Assembly: GCA_030524225.1 (NCBI GenBank)
Contig: JAUNGV010000013.1
Coordinates: 12,909 to 55,306, forward strand
DNA length: 42,398 nucleotides
Direction of reading: 5' to 3'
Source of the DNA: Eubacteriales bacterium
GTDB lineage: Bacteria; Bacillota; Clostridia; Lachnospirales; Lachnospiraceae
The translations under genes were made by a program, and so were the position numbers. Under the pieces are notes generated by a model. It was given only the letters and a program-made list of their open reading frames with translations. It did not search any database and was not told the origin of the DNA. Positions 25,130-34,066 of this stretch are shown here, piece by piece; the stretch's first letter is position 1; each line of letters opens with the position of its first letter.

Positions 25130-25891
25130 ATGAATAACGGATTTGTGGAAACAGTGGTACAGAATGGGAGCTTCGTGCTCGTGTGTCTGCTGGCGGTGGT
25201 CGGTATGGTGATGGTCGCGTATCTTTTTGAGAAGGCGGCCAGAAAGCGGACGGGGGCGCAGGGGCGTATTCTGAGCACGCGCAGGATTGCGATGATCGGT
25301 ATGTTTTCGGCGATTTCCGGCATCCTGTTCTGCTTTGATTTCGCACTGCCGATTGCACCGTCTTTTTACAAAATTGACTTCAGCGAACTGCCTGCCCTGA
25401 TCGCCGGGTTTGCCTTCGGGCCGGTGGCGGGCGTGCTCGTCGAGTTTCTGAAAATCGTGATTAAACTCTTCCTGAAATCGACAGGCACGGCGTTTGTCGG
25501 GGAGCTGGCGAACTTCCTCGTGGGCTGCATGCTGGTGCTTCCGGCTTCTGTGATCTATCAGTTCCGCAAGAGCAAGAAGCAGGCGGTGATCGGCTGCGCG
25601 GCGGGAAGCCTGGCGATGACGGTGTTCGGCACATGGTTCAATGCGGTGTATCTGCTGCCGGCGTTTGCGGTGCTGTACGGGATGCCGCTCGAGTCGATTC
25701 TGGCGATGGGACAGGCAATCAACGGCAATGTGACGGATATCACTTCGTTTGTGATTCTGCTGGTCGCGCCGCTGAATATCATCAAGGGAGTCGGGATTTC
25801 CGTGATCACGATGGCGGTTTACAAGAAGCTCAGCCCGATCATCAAATACGGGAACGCGATCGCGCAGCGCGATGTGGCGGCGCAGCAGTAG
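25130..25891 (+). CDS. ribU: ECF riboflavin transporter S component
   Basis: Membrane-embedded substrate-binding subunit that captures riboflavin for an energy-coupling-factor transporter. There are 253 residues with about six hydrophobic segments. The RibU signature ALPIAPSFYKIDFSELPALIAGFAFGPVAG is clear (about residues 75-105), followed by LKSTGTAFVGELANFLVG and NGNVTDITSFVILLVAPLNIIKG. An extra N-terminal hydrophobic segment (FVLVCLLAVVGMVMVAYLF) makes it longer than the usual 190-210 residues. The FMN riboswitch upstream supports riboflavin as substrate. The shared EcfA/EcfA'/EcfT module is not in the window. Confidence 0.94.
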   Translation: MNNGFVETVVQNGSFVLVCLLAVVGMVMVAYLFEKAARKRTGAQGRILSTRRIAMIGMFSAISGILFCFDFALPIAPSFYKIDFSELPALIAGFAFGPVAGVLVEFLKIVIKLFLKSTGTAFVGELANFLVGCMLVLPASVIYQFRKSKKQAVIGCAAGSLAMTVFGTWFNAVYLLPAFAVLYGMPLESILAMGQAINGNVTDITSFVILLVAPLNIIKGVGISVITMAVYKKLSPIIKYGNAIAQRDVAAQQ

Positions 25892-26032
25892 AGAGAAGAG
25901 CGGAAGCCATTGAGCGGAGGGACAGGGTGGAACTGTCTGTATGCTTCGCTGCAAAAGCAGATTGATAAAGAAACATTAAGAAATATTCATTTTTATTTCC
26001 ATAGACTTCTTTTAAGGAGTATGCGATACTTA

Positions 26033-26075
26033 GTTACGGTTTTGTCAGTATTTTGGGACAAAACCGTGACTTTTT
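26033..26075 (+). terminator. Terminator after ribU
   Basis: GTTACGGTTTTGTC (26033-26046) pairs with GACAAAACCGTGAC (26057-26070), 14 pairs with one T-G wobble and a 10-base loop, followed by TTTTT. Confidence 0.85.
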
Positions 26076-26278
26076 GTTTGTGCGGACAACGGGCCGGCCG
26101 AAGATTTCTGCAGGCTTGCGCAGTGGATGCCGTATTTGCGGGTAAAATGGGCGGCGGTGTTCCGGTCCGCCGGCAGGAGGAAGAAACAACGGGGAGCAGG
26201 AGAGTGCGGATCTTATCGTGCCGACTGCAAAGTTCTGGTTCATTACCAGATTAATCTAAGGAAGGAACAGGAGGCGGA
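26076..26278 (+). other. Leader region of ABC efflux operon
   Basis: No gene and no standard promoter is clear. A small perfect hairpin TCTGGT / ACCAGA with loop TCATT lies at 26234-26250, about 30 bases before the ATPase gene and upstream of its AGGAGG site. It may be a regulatory or stabilising structure. Confidence 0.3.
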
Positions 26279-27034
26279 ATGGGCGCGCTCGTAGAAATTC
26301 AGGATATCTGTAAAATTTACAATGAAGGGGAAGGCGACAACGAGGTAAGGGCGCTGGATCATGTGAATTTGTCGATCGGAGAGCATGAGTTTGTCGCAAT
26401 CATCGGACAGTCCGGTTCCGGTAAATCGACGCTGATGAATCTGCTGGGGTGTCTCGATGTGCCGACGAGCGGGAAGTATTTCCTGCATGGGACGGATGTC
26501 TCACACATGACGGACAATGAGCTCTCGGATATCCGCAATCAGGAGATCGGGTTTGTTTTTCAGGGATTTAATCTGATCGCCGGGCTGACGGCTATGGAGA
26601 ATGTCATGCTCCCGCTGATCTACCGCGGCGTGGACAAGAGGGAGCGGGAGCGTCTGGCCAACGAGGCGCTGGAACTCGTGGGACTCGGAGCCCGCAAGAC
26701 GCACCGGCCAGCGGAGATGAGCGGAGGACAGCAGCAGAGAGTGGCGATTGCGAGAGCGATTGCGCAGGCCCCGCCGATTATTCTGGCGGACGAGCCCACC
26801 GGAAATCTGGATACGAATTCCAGCCGCGATATTATCAATATTATCAAACGGCTGTATGCGGACGGGCGCACCGTGATTCTGATCACGCATGATCCGGGAA
26901 TTGCCCGGCAGGCCAGACGGATTGTGACGATTATCGACGGAAAGATTGTCAGCGATGTGGAGAATCCGGAATACGGCGAGACAGAAGCGACGGATCCGGA
27001 GACAGATCTGCCGCGCATCGTGGCAAATGCCTAG
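26279..27034 (+). CDS. ABC transporter ATPase, MacB/LolD type
   Basis: Cytoplasmic nucleotide-binding subunit, 251 residues. Walker A is GQSGSGKST, the signature is MSGGQQQRVAIARA and Walker B is IILADEPTGNLD, with the switch His in LITHDPG. The MacB/LolD-like segment FVFQGFNLIAGLTAMENV fits ATPases that partner FtsX-type permeases rather than importers. AGGAGG lies 5 bases before the ATG. With the adaptor and permease genes that follow it would form a tripartite-like export complex for peptides, lipids or drugs; the substrate is unknown. It follows the ribU terminator, so a promoter should lie in 26076-26278. Confidence 0.93.
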   Translation: MGALVEIQDICKIYNEGEGDNEVRALDHVNLSIGEHEFVAIIGQSGSGKSTLMNLLGCLDVPTSGKYFLHGTDVSHMTDNELSDIRNQEIGFVFQGFNLIAGLTAMENVMLPLIYRGVDKRERERLANEALELVGLGARKTHRPAEMSGGQQQRVAIARAIAQAPPIILADEPTGNLDTNSSRDIINIIKRLYADGRTVILITHDPGIARQARRIVTIIDGKIVSDVENPEYGETEATDPETDLPRIVANA

Positions 27035-27216
27035 CGGTTTTCCGGAGATTTTCTCTTATATGAGTGAAAGAAACTGCCATTTTGGAGCGCTTCGCGCGAT
27101 CGGGCGGCACAGGAACCGGATTGGCGTCTGTCACGCTACAGAGGCAGAGTGGAAGCAAATATAAATAAAATAGATAAAACAAGAATTGCACACAATATTT
27201 CAGCGGGGAGGACGTT

Positions 27217-28797
27217 ATGAGTGAAGAAGTGAGGAAGAAAGAGAAGAGAACTCTGACAGCGGCGGAGAAAAAGAAGAGAAAGAGAGTTGTCCGTCTCGTC
27301 GTGGTTCTCGTGATTCTGGCTGCCGTCGCAGCCTATCTGTTCTATTCGTGGAAGGCGCAGCAGGATTATGTTCCGACGGTGCCGACCACGACGGCGACCA
27401 CGGGAGACATCGAACAGATCGTGTCGCTGAGCGGAAGCGTGGTAACGGGAGAGGAGAAGAGTTATTTTGCAGAGGTGGCGGTGCCGGTGGAAACACTGAA
27501 CGTCAAAACAGGTGATAAAGTCAGTGCGGGTGACACGCTGATGACGTTTGACAACAGCGAACTGACGCTGAGCCGCCAGCAGGCGCAGCTCAAAGCGCAG
27601 TCGGCCAGCGGCACATACAGCGGATCGATGCAGAAGGATGCGGAGGGAACTGCGGATTACAACGAAGCGGTGGCAAGACTTCCGGAACTGGAGGCGCAGA
27701 TTGACGCCGTGCAGGCGCAGATCGACGCGCTGAACATCAAGATCGACGAGAAAAAGCGGCGCATGGCGGCGACGGGCTCGGAGCTGCAGAAGGCGCTTCT
27801 CGATCTGACGCCGGGGACTGACGATTACAAGGAAGTGGAACGCAGCATACAGGACAACAGCTATGCGCAGACGAACGATCAGGAACTGGCGAGCTGGAAC
27901 AACGAGATCACACAGCTGAATCACCAGATGGAGGACTTAAAGGAAGAGAAGTCCGAGATGGAGTCCAAGAAATCCAGCGGCAAGAGCGCTCAGCTCAACG
28001 CCGGTGAGAAGAGCACTCTCTCCGCCAACCAGGTGGAGTCGTCGCTGACCTCTGTGGATCCGGTGCAGACCGTGGATGCGGCGGCACAGGGCGTTGTGGC
28101 GGATTTCAACGGCGTTGTGACCGATGTCAAAGTCGTACAGGGGCAGACACCGGCGGCGGGCGCGGAGCTGCTGCATCTGGAGAGCACGGATAATGTGAAG
28201 GTGCAGATTCAGATTACCAAATCCGATCTCGACAAGATCAAAGAGGGACAGGCGGTTGAGATTACGATTGCGGGCAGTACCTATGAGGGAACGGTTTCCA
28301 AGATCGCGGGCGCGGCGGTGAAGAATTCGAATAATGTGCCTGTCGTCGATGCGGAGATTGACATCATCAATCCGGACAGCAACATCATTCTCGGCGTAGA
28401 GGCCAAGACCAGAATTCATACACAGAAGGCGCAGGGCGTCGTGATTCTTCCTTATGAGTATATCAACTCCGATACGGTGGGCGATTTTGTCTATGTGGTG
28501 GAGAACGGCGTCGTGGCGAGACGGGAGGTAGAGACCGGTATTACGACGGATACGGAGGCGGAGATCAAGTCGGGCCTTCAGGCAGGCGACCAGGTCATTA
28601 CGTCTCTTCCGACCGGCGTGGAAGTCGGTATGGCGGTGCAGGCGGTGGACGCGGCCTCGATGACCGGCATGATGATGGGCGGCGCAGTGATCGAGACAAG
28701 CCCTGACGCGGCGGTATCGACTGACGCGGTTCCGGGAACGGAAGGCGCGGAGCAGGGCGCAGAGTCGGATGCGGCTGACGCGGTTTCCGCAGAGTAA
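27217..28797 (+). CDS. Efflux adaptor protein, HlyD/MacA family
   Basis: Membrane-fusion-type adaptor, 526 residues. A basic cytoplasmic start (KKEKRTLTAAEKKKRKRVV) precedes one membrane segment (about residues 28-46, LVVVLVILAAVAAYLFY). The lipoyl-like half motif PVETLNVKTGDKVSAGDTL follows. A long coiled-coil hairpin (about 120-255, ELEAQIDAVQAQIDALNIKID and later ITQLNHQMEDLKEEKSEM) leads to the second lipoyl half and beta-barrel (VADFNGVVTDVKVVQGQTPAAGAELLHLE). A MacA-like C-terminal domain ends in an Ala/Asp/Glu-rich tail of about 45 residues. GGGGAGG precedes the ATG. In Gram-positives such adaptors lie outside the membrane and link to the FtsX-type permease encoded next. Confidence 0.92.
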   Translation: MSEEVRKKEKRTLTAAEKKKRKRVVRLVVVLVILAAVAAYLFYSWKAQQDYVPTVPTTTATTGDIEQIVSLSGSVVTGEEKSYFAEVAVPVETLNVKTGDKVSAGDTLMTFDNSELTLSRQQAQLKAQSASGTYSGSMQKDAEGTADYNEAVARLPELEAQIDAVQAQIDALNIKIDEKKRRMAATGSELQKALLDLTPGTDDYKEVERSIQDNSYAQTNDQELASWNNEITQLNHQMEDLKEEKSEMESKKSSGKSAQLNAGEKSTLSANQVESSLTSVDPVQTVDAAAQGVVADFNGVVTDVKVVQGQTPAAGAELLHLESTDNVKVQIQITKSDLDKIKEGQAVEITIAGSTYEGTVSKIAGAAVKNSNNVPVVDAEIDIINPDSNIILGVEAKTRIHTQKAQGVVILPYEYINSDTVGDFVYVVENGVVARREVETGITTDTEAEIKSGLQAGDQVITSLPTGVEVGMAVQAVDAASMTGMMMGGAVIETSPDAAVSTDAVPGTEGAEQGAESDAADAVSAE

Positions 28798-28911
28798 GAA
28801 GCGCAATTTAGGGGCGGGCGGATAGTGCAGGGCACAGAGCACTGCGTTGCTGCAATCCGCATCGGAGACCGGTGTGGACAGCGGCAGAAGCGCGCCGGCA
28901 GGGAGGAAACT

Positions 28912-30120
28912 ATGTCTCAGATTTTGGAATATATTAAAATTGCGCTGATGAACATCCGCAACAATAAGGGACGCTCGTTCCTGACCATGCTGGGAATCAT
29001 CATCGGAATCACTTCCGTCATTATGATTATCTCCATCGGAAACGGACTGCACGGGCAGGTCAACGACGAGCTGAACAGTCTGGGCGGCGGTATGATTTAT
29101 CTGAGTCTCGATTACAACAAGACGGATCAGACAATGACGCAGGACGATCTCGATGCGCTGCAGGAGGCGGTTCCGCATATCAGAGGGATCTCTCCCAGCA
29201 TGACGACGATAGGAACGGCGATCGGCAGAAAGGGAACGTTTGACGCCTATCTCTATATGGGAACAGAGGGATATCTTTACTACAGCTCGGAGGATATCAT
29301 CCGGGGACGGTATTATTCCAGAGCGGACGTGGAGAGCGCCGCGCCGGTCTGCGTCATGCGTAAAAGCGATGCGATCAAGCTGTTCGGGACGGACGATGTG
29401 ATCGGCAAGACGATAGAGGTGGATCTGTGGGGCATGAGTCAGGATTACACGATAGTGGGAATCCGGGACGACAACGCCTCCACACTCGTCAACATGGCGA
29501 TGGGGATGGACTACACGCTGAGTCTTGAGGTCCCGTATACCTCGGTGGCGTCTTTCGGATACTGGACGGAGGATTTCACGGATGTCTACGTTTTCGCGAC
29601 GCCGGAATACTCCACAGAAGTGGCGCAGGAGAGCATCACGTTTCTGGAAAACCGCCTGCAGCTGCGCGGAGAAAATGCGGTCAGTATGCAGAGCTTTTCC
29701 GATGTGACGAGCCAGTTTGACACGATCCTGAATTATATCACGATGTTTATCGCCCTGGTTGCGGCGATCTCGCTCCTCGTCGGCGGTATCGGCGTTATGA
29801 ACATCATGCTCGTCTCGGTGACGGAGCGGACGCGGGAGATCGGAATCCGCAAGGCGCTGGGGGCGAGGACAGGATCGATCCTGCTGCAGTTCCTCGCGGA
29901 GGCCGGCATCATCACGCTGCTCGGTGGTCTGATCGGCATTGTGCTGGGTCTGCTCGGCGCCTCGGTGATCTGCTCGGCGCTGGGCTTTACGGCGTCGATC
30001 GATCCGGGCGTGATTCTGGCGGCGACGATATTTTCCTCGGCGGTGGGTATTTTCTTCGGTATCTATCCCGCGCGCAAAGCGGCGAAGCTGAGCCCGATCG
30101 AGGCGCTGCGGCACGAGTAA
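28912..30120 (+). CDS. ABC transporter permease, MacB/FtsX type
   Basis: Integral membrane subunit, 402 residues. The N-terminus SQILEYIKIALMNIRNNKGRSFLTMLGIIIGITSVI is the MacB-type start with the first membrane segment. A large external domain (about 50-275) follows, then three C-terminal segments including LVGGIGVMNIMLVSVTERTREIGIRKALGA, the cytoplasmic loop that docks the ATPase. It ends in YPARKAAKLSPIEALRHE, typical of the family. The ATG at 28912 has GGAGG 5 bases before it; the open frame starts earlier but without support. It is the last gene of the three-gene export operon. Confidence 0.94.
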   Translation: MSQILEYIKIALMNIRNNKGRSFLTMLGIIIGITSVIMIISIGNGLHGQVNDELNSLGGGMIYLSLDYNKTDQTMTQDDLDALQEAVPHIRGISPSMTTIGTAIGRKGTFDAYLYMGTEGYLYYSSEDIIRGRYYSRADVESAAPVCVMRKSDAIKLFGTDDVIGKTIEVDLWGMSQDYTIVGIRDDNASTLVNMAMGMDYTLSLEVPYTSVASFGYWTEDFTDVYVFATPEYSTEVAQESITFLENRLQLRGENAVSMQSFSDVTSQFDTILNYITMFIALVAAISLLVGGIGVMNIMLVSVTERTREIGIRKALGARTGSILLQFLAEAGIITLLGGLIGIVLGLLGASVICSALGFTASIDPGVILAATIFSSAVGIFFGIYPARKAAKLSPIEALRHE

Positions 30121-30151
30121 ACGGCGGTAAAATTCATAGAGCGATGGTTTG

Positions 30152-30188
30152 GAAGCGGTTTTCTGCAGCAGCGGGAAACCGCTTCTTT
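30152..30188 (+). terminator. Terminator of ABC efflux operon
   Basis: GAAGCGGTTTTC (30152-30163) pairs with GGAAACCGCTTC (30174-30185), 12 pairs with one T-G wobble and a 10-base loop, then TTT. It also argues against coding starts upstream of 30300 for the next gene. Confidence 0.65.
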
Positions 30189-30241
30189 GCGAATGGCGCG
30201 GGTGAACAGTTACTCTTTTCGTGGAAGGCTCTTGCGGGGTA

Positions 30242-30250
30242 TGGTATACT
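30242..30250 (+). promoter_or_regulatory. Extended -10 promoter of yfbR-like gene
   Basis: TGGTATACT reads as TGn plus TATACT (5 of 6), placed between the efflux terminator and the nucleotidase gene. No matching -35 at normal spacing is seen, as is common for extended -10 promoters. Confidence 0.5.
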
Positions 30251-30308
30251 TAACACTCAGGAAAGTGTCGATGGGAATGTTTTGATACGGACGGAAAGGC
30301 GGAGTCTG

Positions 30309-30911
30309 ATGGAGATGTATCCTTTTCACGCCCTTCTCGGGCGGATGAAATATATCGCGCGCTGGGCGCTGATGCGCAGCGGACGGCAGGAATCTCTGAG
30401 CGAGCACACGGCGGATACTGCGATTCTGGCGCACGCCCTGTGTCTGATCGCACAGCGGGTGACAGGGACGGGGGAGCAGATCAGACCGGATACCGTGGCG
30501 GCTGCGGCACTCTATCACGATGCGCCGGAGATTCTGACCGGAGATATGCCGACGCCGGTCAAGTACAAAAATGAGGCGCTGCGCAGTGCCTATAAGGCGG
30601 TGGAGGCGGAGAGCGCCCGCACCATGGCGTCCCTTTTGCCGGAAACGCTGCGCCCGGTGGCAGAGAGCTATCTGACCGGAGCTGTGCTCAGCGAGGAGGA
30701 GAGGCGGCTGCTCAAGGCGGCGGATCGTCTGTCGGCTCTGATTAAATGTATGGAGGAAGTGGAGAGCGGAAACCGGGAATTTGCCGCGGCGCTGGAGCAG
30801 CAGAAGACGGCGCTGCAGAAGATGCACTGTCCGGAGGCGGATTATTTTATGGAGCATATGCTGCCCTGCTATACGCAGAATCTGGACGAACTGACACGGG
30901 GACGTTTCTGA
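30309..30911 (+). CDS. HD-domain 5'-deoxynucleotidase, YfbR-like
   Basis: Metal-dependent nucleotidase of the HD superfamily, 200 residues, against 199 for E. coli YfbR, which dephosphorylates deoxynucleoside monophosphates. The N-terminus FHALLGRMKYIARWALMRSGRQESLSEH matches the YfbR pattern, including the first metal His. The HD pair is in ALYHDAPEILTGDMPTPVKY and the distal Asp in LLKAADRLSALIKC. The ATG at 30309 has GGAG 4 bases before it; the longer open frame from 30144 would run through a terminator and promoter. It likely contributes to dNMP recycling. Substrate range cannot be told. Confidence 0.88.
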   Translation: MEMYPFHALLGRMKYIARWALMRSGRQESLSEHTADTAILAHALCLIAQRVTGTGEQIRPDTVAAAALYHDAPEILTGDMPTPVKYKNEALRSAYKAVEAESARTMASLLPETLRPVAESYLTGAVLSEEERRLLKAADRLSALIKCMEEVESGNREFAAALEQQKTALQKMHCPEADYFMEHMLPCYTQNLDELTRGRF

Positions 30912-31135
30912 AGGGATGCGGTCGGGGAACTGGAATGTGTGATTGCGCTGCGAACACTGCGGCAAAGGGAACTTGTGGAAGATGTGCGGGCAGGGACCGG
31001 AGTGTGATTGTGACAGGGGTGAGGCGGCGTGCCGCGGATGAGACAGTCTGGCGGAGCGGTATCGGCGGTGCGCCGGGGATCAGTCGGATCAGCGGAGCGG
31101 TGTCACCGGCAGGAAGGGAAGCGGAGAGGGCGGAA

Positions 31136-31582
31136 ATGGAACTGGGTTCTGATATTTTTGAGACAAACAGTGCGGAGGAGACCTTCGCGGTGGGAAAGGC
31201 GATAGGGGAGGCGGCGCGTCCCGGAGAGGTCTATGCCCTGCTGGGAGATCTCGGCGTGGGCAAAACGGTTTTTACGCAGGGATTTGCGCAGGGACTGGGA
31301 ATTTCAGAGGCGGTCAGCAGTCCGACGTTCACGATTCTGCAGATTTACGAAGAAGGGCGTCTGCCGCTCTATCATTTTGATGTCTACCGGATCGGCGATC
31401 CGGAGGAGATGGAGGAGATCGGATTCGACGAATATGCGGACGGGGACGGCGTCTGCCTGATCGAGTGGGCGAATCTGATCGAAGAACTCCTGCCGGAGCG
31501 CACGCGGGTGATCCGGATCGAAAAGGATCTGGAAAGAGGACTGGACTACCGGCGGATTCAGTGCGGGACGGAAACCAGATAG
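31136..31582 (+). CDS. tsaE: tRNA t6A biosynthesis ATPase TsaE
   Basis: P-loop ATPase required with TsaB and TsaD to make N6-threonylcarbamoyladenosine at position 37 of ANN-decoding tRNAs; it drives turnover of the TsaBD complex. About 148 residues, the usual size. Walker A is GDLGVGKT, then VSSPTFTILQIYE, and YHFDVYRIGDPEEMEEIGFDEY, all TsaE hallmarks, with the late IEWANLIEELLP. GAGAGG lies just before the ATG; the frame is open much further upstream, but that part has no family similarity. It opens the tsaE-tsaB-rimI-rnz-tsaD run. Confidence 0.93.
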   Translation: MELGSDIFETNSAEETFAVGKAIGEAARPGEVYALLGDLGVGKTVFTQGFAQGLGISEAVSSPTFTILQIYEEGRLPLYHFDVYRIGDPEEMEEIGFDEYADGDGVCLIEWANLIEELLPERTRVIRIEKDLERGLDYRRIQCGTETR

Positions 31583-31682
31583 GTAAGGGCGCATGCCTGC
31601 GTCAGGCAGGAGAAAACAGTCTGCGCGCTTTTAAGACTGCGGCACCGCAGTCAGGGGAACAGAAAGGAAGTACGGAATCAGG

Positions 31683-32477
31683 ATGAAAATACTTGCGATA
31701 GAAACGTCGGGGCAGGTGGCAGGGTGCGCCCTGTATGACGACGGTCTGATCACGGCGGAATTCAATCTGCAGAACAAGAAGACGCACTCGCAGAGTCTGA
31801 TGCCCATGATGGACGAGCTGAGACGGATGATGGGGCTGGATCTTACCCTTCTCGATGCGATTGCGCTGACGGCGGGGCCGGGTTCGTTTACCGGGCTGCG
31901 GATCGGGGCGGCGACAGCCAAGGGGCTGGGGCTGGCGCTGGAGAAACCGCTGATACCGGTGCCCACCGTGGATGCGCTGGCGTATAATCTCTGGGGAGCC
32001 GGGGGGCTGATCTGTCCGATGATGGACGCGAGGCGTCAGCAGGTCTACACGGGAATTTACCGGTTTGAAGAAGCAAATAAGGGAAAGGGAAGCGGCGGCG
32101 CGGGGGAGGCTGTGCCGACAGAGCCTGCTGCGCCCGTGATGCGTATCCTGCGCCCGCAGTGCGTGGTGCCTGTCGCGGAGATTGCAGCGGAGCTCAACGA
32201 GAGAGGCGAGGCGGTGATCTTCCTCGGAGATGGCGTACCGGTTTACGCGGCGGTGCTCGGAGAGCTCCTGAAGGTGCCGTATTCGTTTGCACCGGCGCAC
32301 ATGGCGAGACAGCGGGCCGCGTCGGCGGTATCGCTCGCGGCGCAGTATTATGAAGAGCGGGGAGAGGCGTGCTTCGTCGCGGCGGATGTGTTCCGCCCGG
32401 AGTATCTGCGTCTCTCACAGGCAGAGCGGGAGCGCGCCGCCGGGATCGACACCTCACAGACGCGTCATATGCAGTGA
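31683..32477 (+). CDS. tsaB: tRNA t6A biosynthesis protein TsaB
   Basis: ASKHA-fold partner of TsaD in threonylcarbamoyl transfer to tRNA. The start KILAIETSGQVAGCAL, KKTHSQSLMPMMDE, and DAIALTAGPGSFTGLRIGAATAKGL are diagnostic. At 264 residues it is slightly long: a Gly/Lys/Ala-rich insertion (ANKGKGSGGAGEAVPTEPAAP, about residues 133-153) sits in the distal lobe. TsaB keeps the fold but lacks the metal site of TsaD. The ATG follows GGAATCAGG. It lies 100 bases after tsaE and is followed 25 bases later by rimI. Confidence 0.94.
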   Translation: MKILAIETSGQVAGCALYDDGLITAEFNLQNKKTHSQSLMPMMDELRRMMGLDLTLLDAIALTAGPGSFTGLRIGAATAKGLGLALEKPLIPVPTVDALAYNLWGAGGLICPMMDARRQQVYTGIYRFEEANKGKGSGGAGEAVPTEPAAPVMRILRPQCVVPVAEIAAELNERGEAVIFLGDGVPVYAAVLGELLKVPYSFAPAHMARQRAASAVSLAAQYYEERGEACFVAADVFRPEYLRLSQAERERAAGIDTSQTRHMQ

Positions 32478-32502
32478 GAGGTATAATGAGGTCTGGCATC
32501 GA

Positions 32503-33066
32503 ATGGAAGAAGTGATTCGCAGAATGGAAAAAAGGGATGCGGCGCAGGCGGCGGCCATAGAACAGGTGTGTTTTTCGGAGCCGTGGTCGAGGGAAGCGTT
32601 CGAGGCGACGCTTCTTTTGCCGTATGCCGCCTATTATGTGGCGGAGGAAGCGGCGGATGGATTACTGCTTTCCGACGACGGGCAGGAGTATCGCGCAGAA
32701 GGCGGCGCAGCGTCAAAGACGGGAGACGGAGTGGAGGGAGCGGGAAGCGGAGCGTCGGAGGATGGCCTGCGTGCGCCGCGTATTCTCGGGATCTGCGGCG
32801 TGCGCAAGATCATGGGAGAGGGAGAGATCACGAACGTCGCGGTTCTTCCCACTCACAGACAGCGGGGCGTGGCGCGCAGGATGCTGGAACGGCTGCTGAG
32901 CGAGGCGCGGCAGGAGGGAGTCACTTCGTTTACCCTTGAGGTGCGCAGCGGGAATACGGCGGCGATCCGTCTCTATGAGAGTCTGGGGTTTCAGGTGGAG
33001 GGGCGCAGGAGCCGTTTCTACCGGAAACCGGAGGAGGATGCGCTGATTCTGTGGAGGCGTGTGTAG
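32503..33066 (+). CDS. rimI: Ribosomal-protein alanine N-acetyltransferase family (RimI)
   Basis: GNAT acetyltransferase; RimI acetylates the N-terminal Ala of ribosomal protein S18 and is often co-encoded with tsaB. Conserved parts are QVCFSEPWSREAFEATL near the N-terminus, ITNVAVLPTHRQRGVARRML (acetyl-CoA-binding R/QxxGxA) and FTLEVRSGNTAAIRLYESLGF. At 187 residues it exceeds the usual 150 or so, because of a 40-residue low-complexity insertion (about 45-88, rich in Gly, Ala, Glu and Ser) between early strands. The start is uncertain: the ATG at 32503 has only a distant GAGG, and one at 32524 is the alternative. Confidence 0.87.
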   Translation: MEEVIRRMEKRDAAQAAAIEQVCFSEPWSREAFEATLLLPYAAYYVAEEAADGLLLSDDGQEYRAEGGAASKTGDGVEGAGSGASEDGLRAPRILGICGVRKIMGEGEITNVAVLPTHRQRGVARRMLERLLSEARQEGVTSFTLEVRSGNTAAIRLYESLGFQVEGRRSRFYRKPEEDALILWRRV

Positions 33067-33140
33067 AAATAAAAAGCAGAAACCGCCTGCGCGGATTTCT
33101 GCTCGCAGAGCCGCAGCAAGCTGCGGCACAGGAGGTATCT

Positions 33141-34061
33141 ATGTTAGATGTTTGTCTGCTTGGCTGCGGCGGGATGATGCCGCTGCCTTACCGGTGGCTG
33201 ACCTCTCTGATGGTTCGCTATAATGGAAAAAGTATTCTGATCGACTGCGGGGAAGGTACGCAGATCGCGATGAAAAAGAAGGGATGGAGTCCCAAGCCGA
33301 TCGATATGATTTGTTTTACGCATTACCACGCCGATCATATCAGCGGACTTCCGGGGATGTTGCTCACGATGGGGAATGCGGAGCGGACGGAACCGCTTCT
33401 CATGGTGGGCCCCAAGGGTCTGGAGCGCGTGGTGAACGCCCTGCGCGTGATTGCGCCGGAGCTGCCGTTTCCGATTCTGTTTCAGGAAGTGAACGGCCCG
33501 CAGGAGAGGATAGCGCTTCCGGGGGAAAAGGACTTTCATATCGATGCGTTCCGCGTGAATCATAATGTGACGTGTTACGGGTATTCGCTCAGCCTTGACC
33601 GGACCGGCCGGTTCGACGTGGGGCGCGCCGAGGCGCTGCAGATCCCGAAATCCTGCTGGAACCGACTGCAGAAAGGGGAAACGGTGGAGACGCCGGAGGG
33701 AACCTTCACTCCGGAGATGGTGCTGGGACCCGCGCGCAAGGGGCTGAAGGTGACGTACTGCACGGACACGAGGCCGTGCCCGTCGATTGTCCAGAATGCG
33801 GCGGGGGCGGATCTCTTTATCTGCGAGGGCATGTACGGCGAGGATGATAAGCTGGGCAAAGCCAGAGAGCACAAGCATATGACGTTTACCGAGGCGGCGA
33901 ATCTCGCCAGGGAGGCGCAGCCGAAGGCGATGTGGCTGACGCATTTCAGCCCCTCGCTCCTGAAAGCGGAGGAGTTCATGCCTGCGGTGAAGAAGATTTT
34001 CCCGAACAGCGCGGCGGGCAGGGACGGAAAGACGATGGAGCTGGTGTTTGCGGAGGAATAG
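33141..34061 (+). CDS. rnz: Ribonuclease Z / MBL-fold hydrolase
   Basis: Zinc-dependent metallo-beta-lactamase-fold nuclease; RNase Z trims the 3' trailer of tRNA precursors. The start [22 protein letters not shown] is followed by [15 protein letters not shown] and the metal motif [15 protein letters not shown] (HxHxDH). A later Asp lies in TYCTDTRP, and further His in [12 protein letters not shown] and WLTHFSPSL. About 306 residues fit the short RNase Z form. GGAGG lies 5 bases before the ATG at 33141. It sits between rimI and tsaD, so tRNA maturation and t6A modification may be co-expressed. Confidence 0.9.
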   Translation: MLDVCLLGCGGMMPLPYRWLTSLMVRYNGKSILIDCGEGTQIAMKKKGWSPKPIDMICFTHYHADHISGLPGMLLTMGNAERTEPLLMVGPKGLERVVNALRVIAPELPFPILFQEVNGPQERIALPGEKDFHIDAFRVNHNVTCYGYSLSLDRTGRFDVGRAEALQIPKSCWNRLQKGETVETPEGTFTPEMVLGPARKGLKVTYCTDTRPCPSIVQNAAGADLFICEGMYGEDDKLGKAREHKHMTFTEAANLAREAQPKAMWLTHFSPSLLKAEEFMPAVKKIFPNSAAGRDGKTMELVFAEE

Positions 34062-34066
34062 AGGTA

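Noticed and set aside
27937..30114. Minus-strand open frame of 725 residues opposite the efflux genes
   Set aside because: His/Arg-rich composition typical of antisense frames; the plus-strand adaptor and permease are clear.
30144..30308. Extended N-terminus of the YfbR-like protein from 30144
   Set aside because: It would run through a terminator and an extended -10 promoter; the ATG at 30309 gives the family's normal length.
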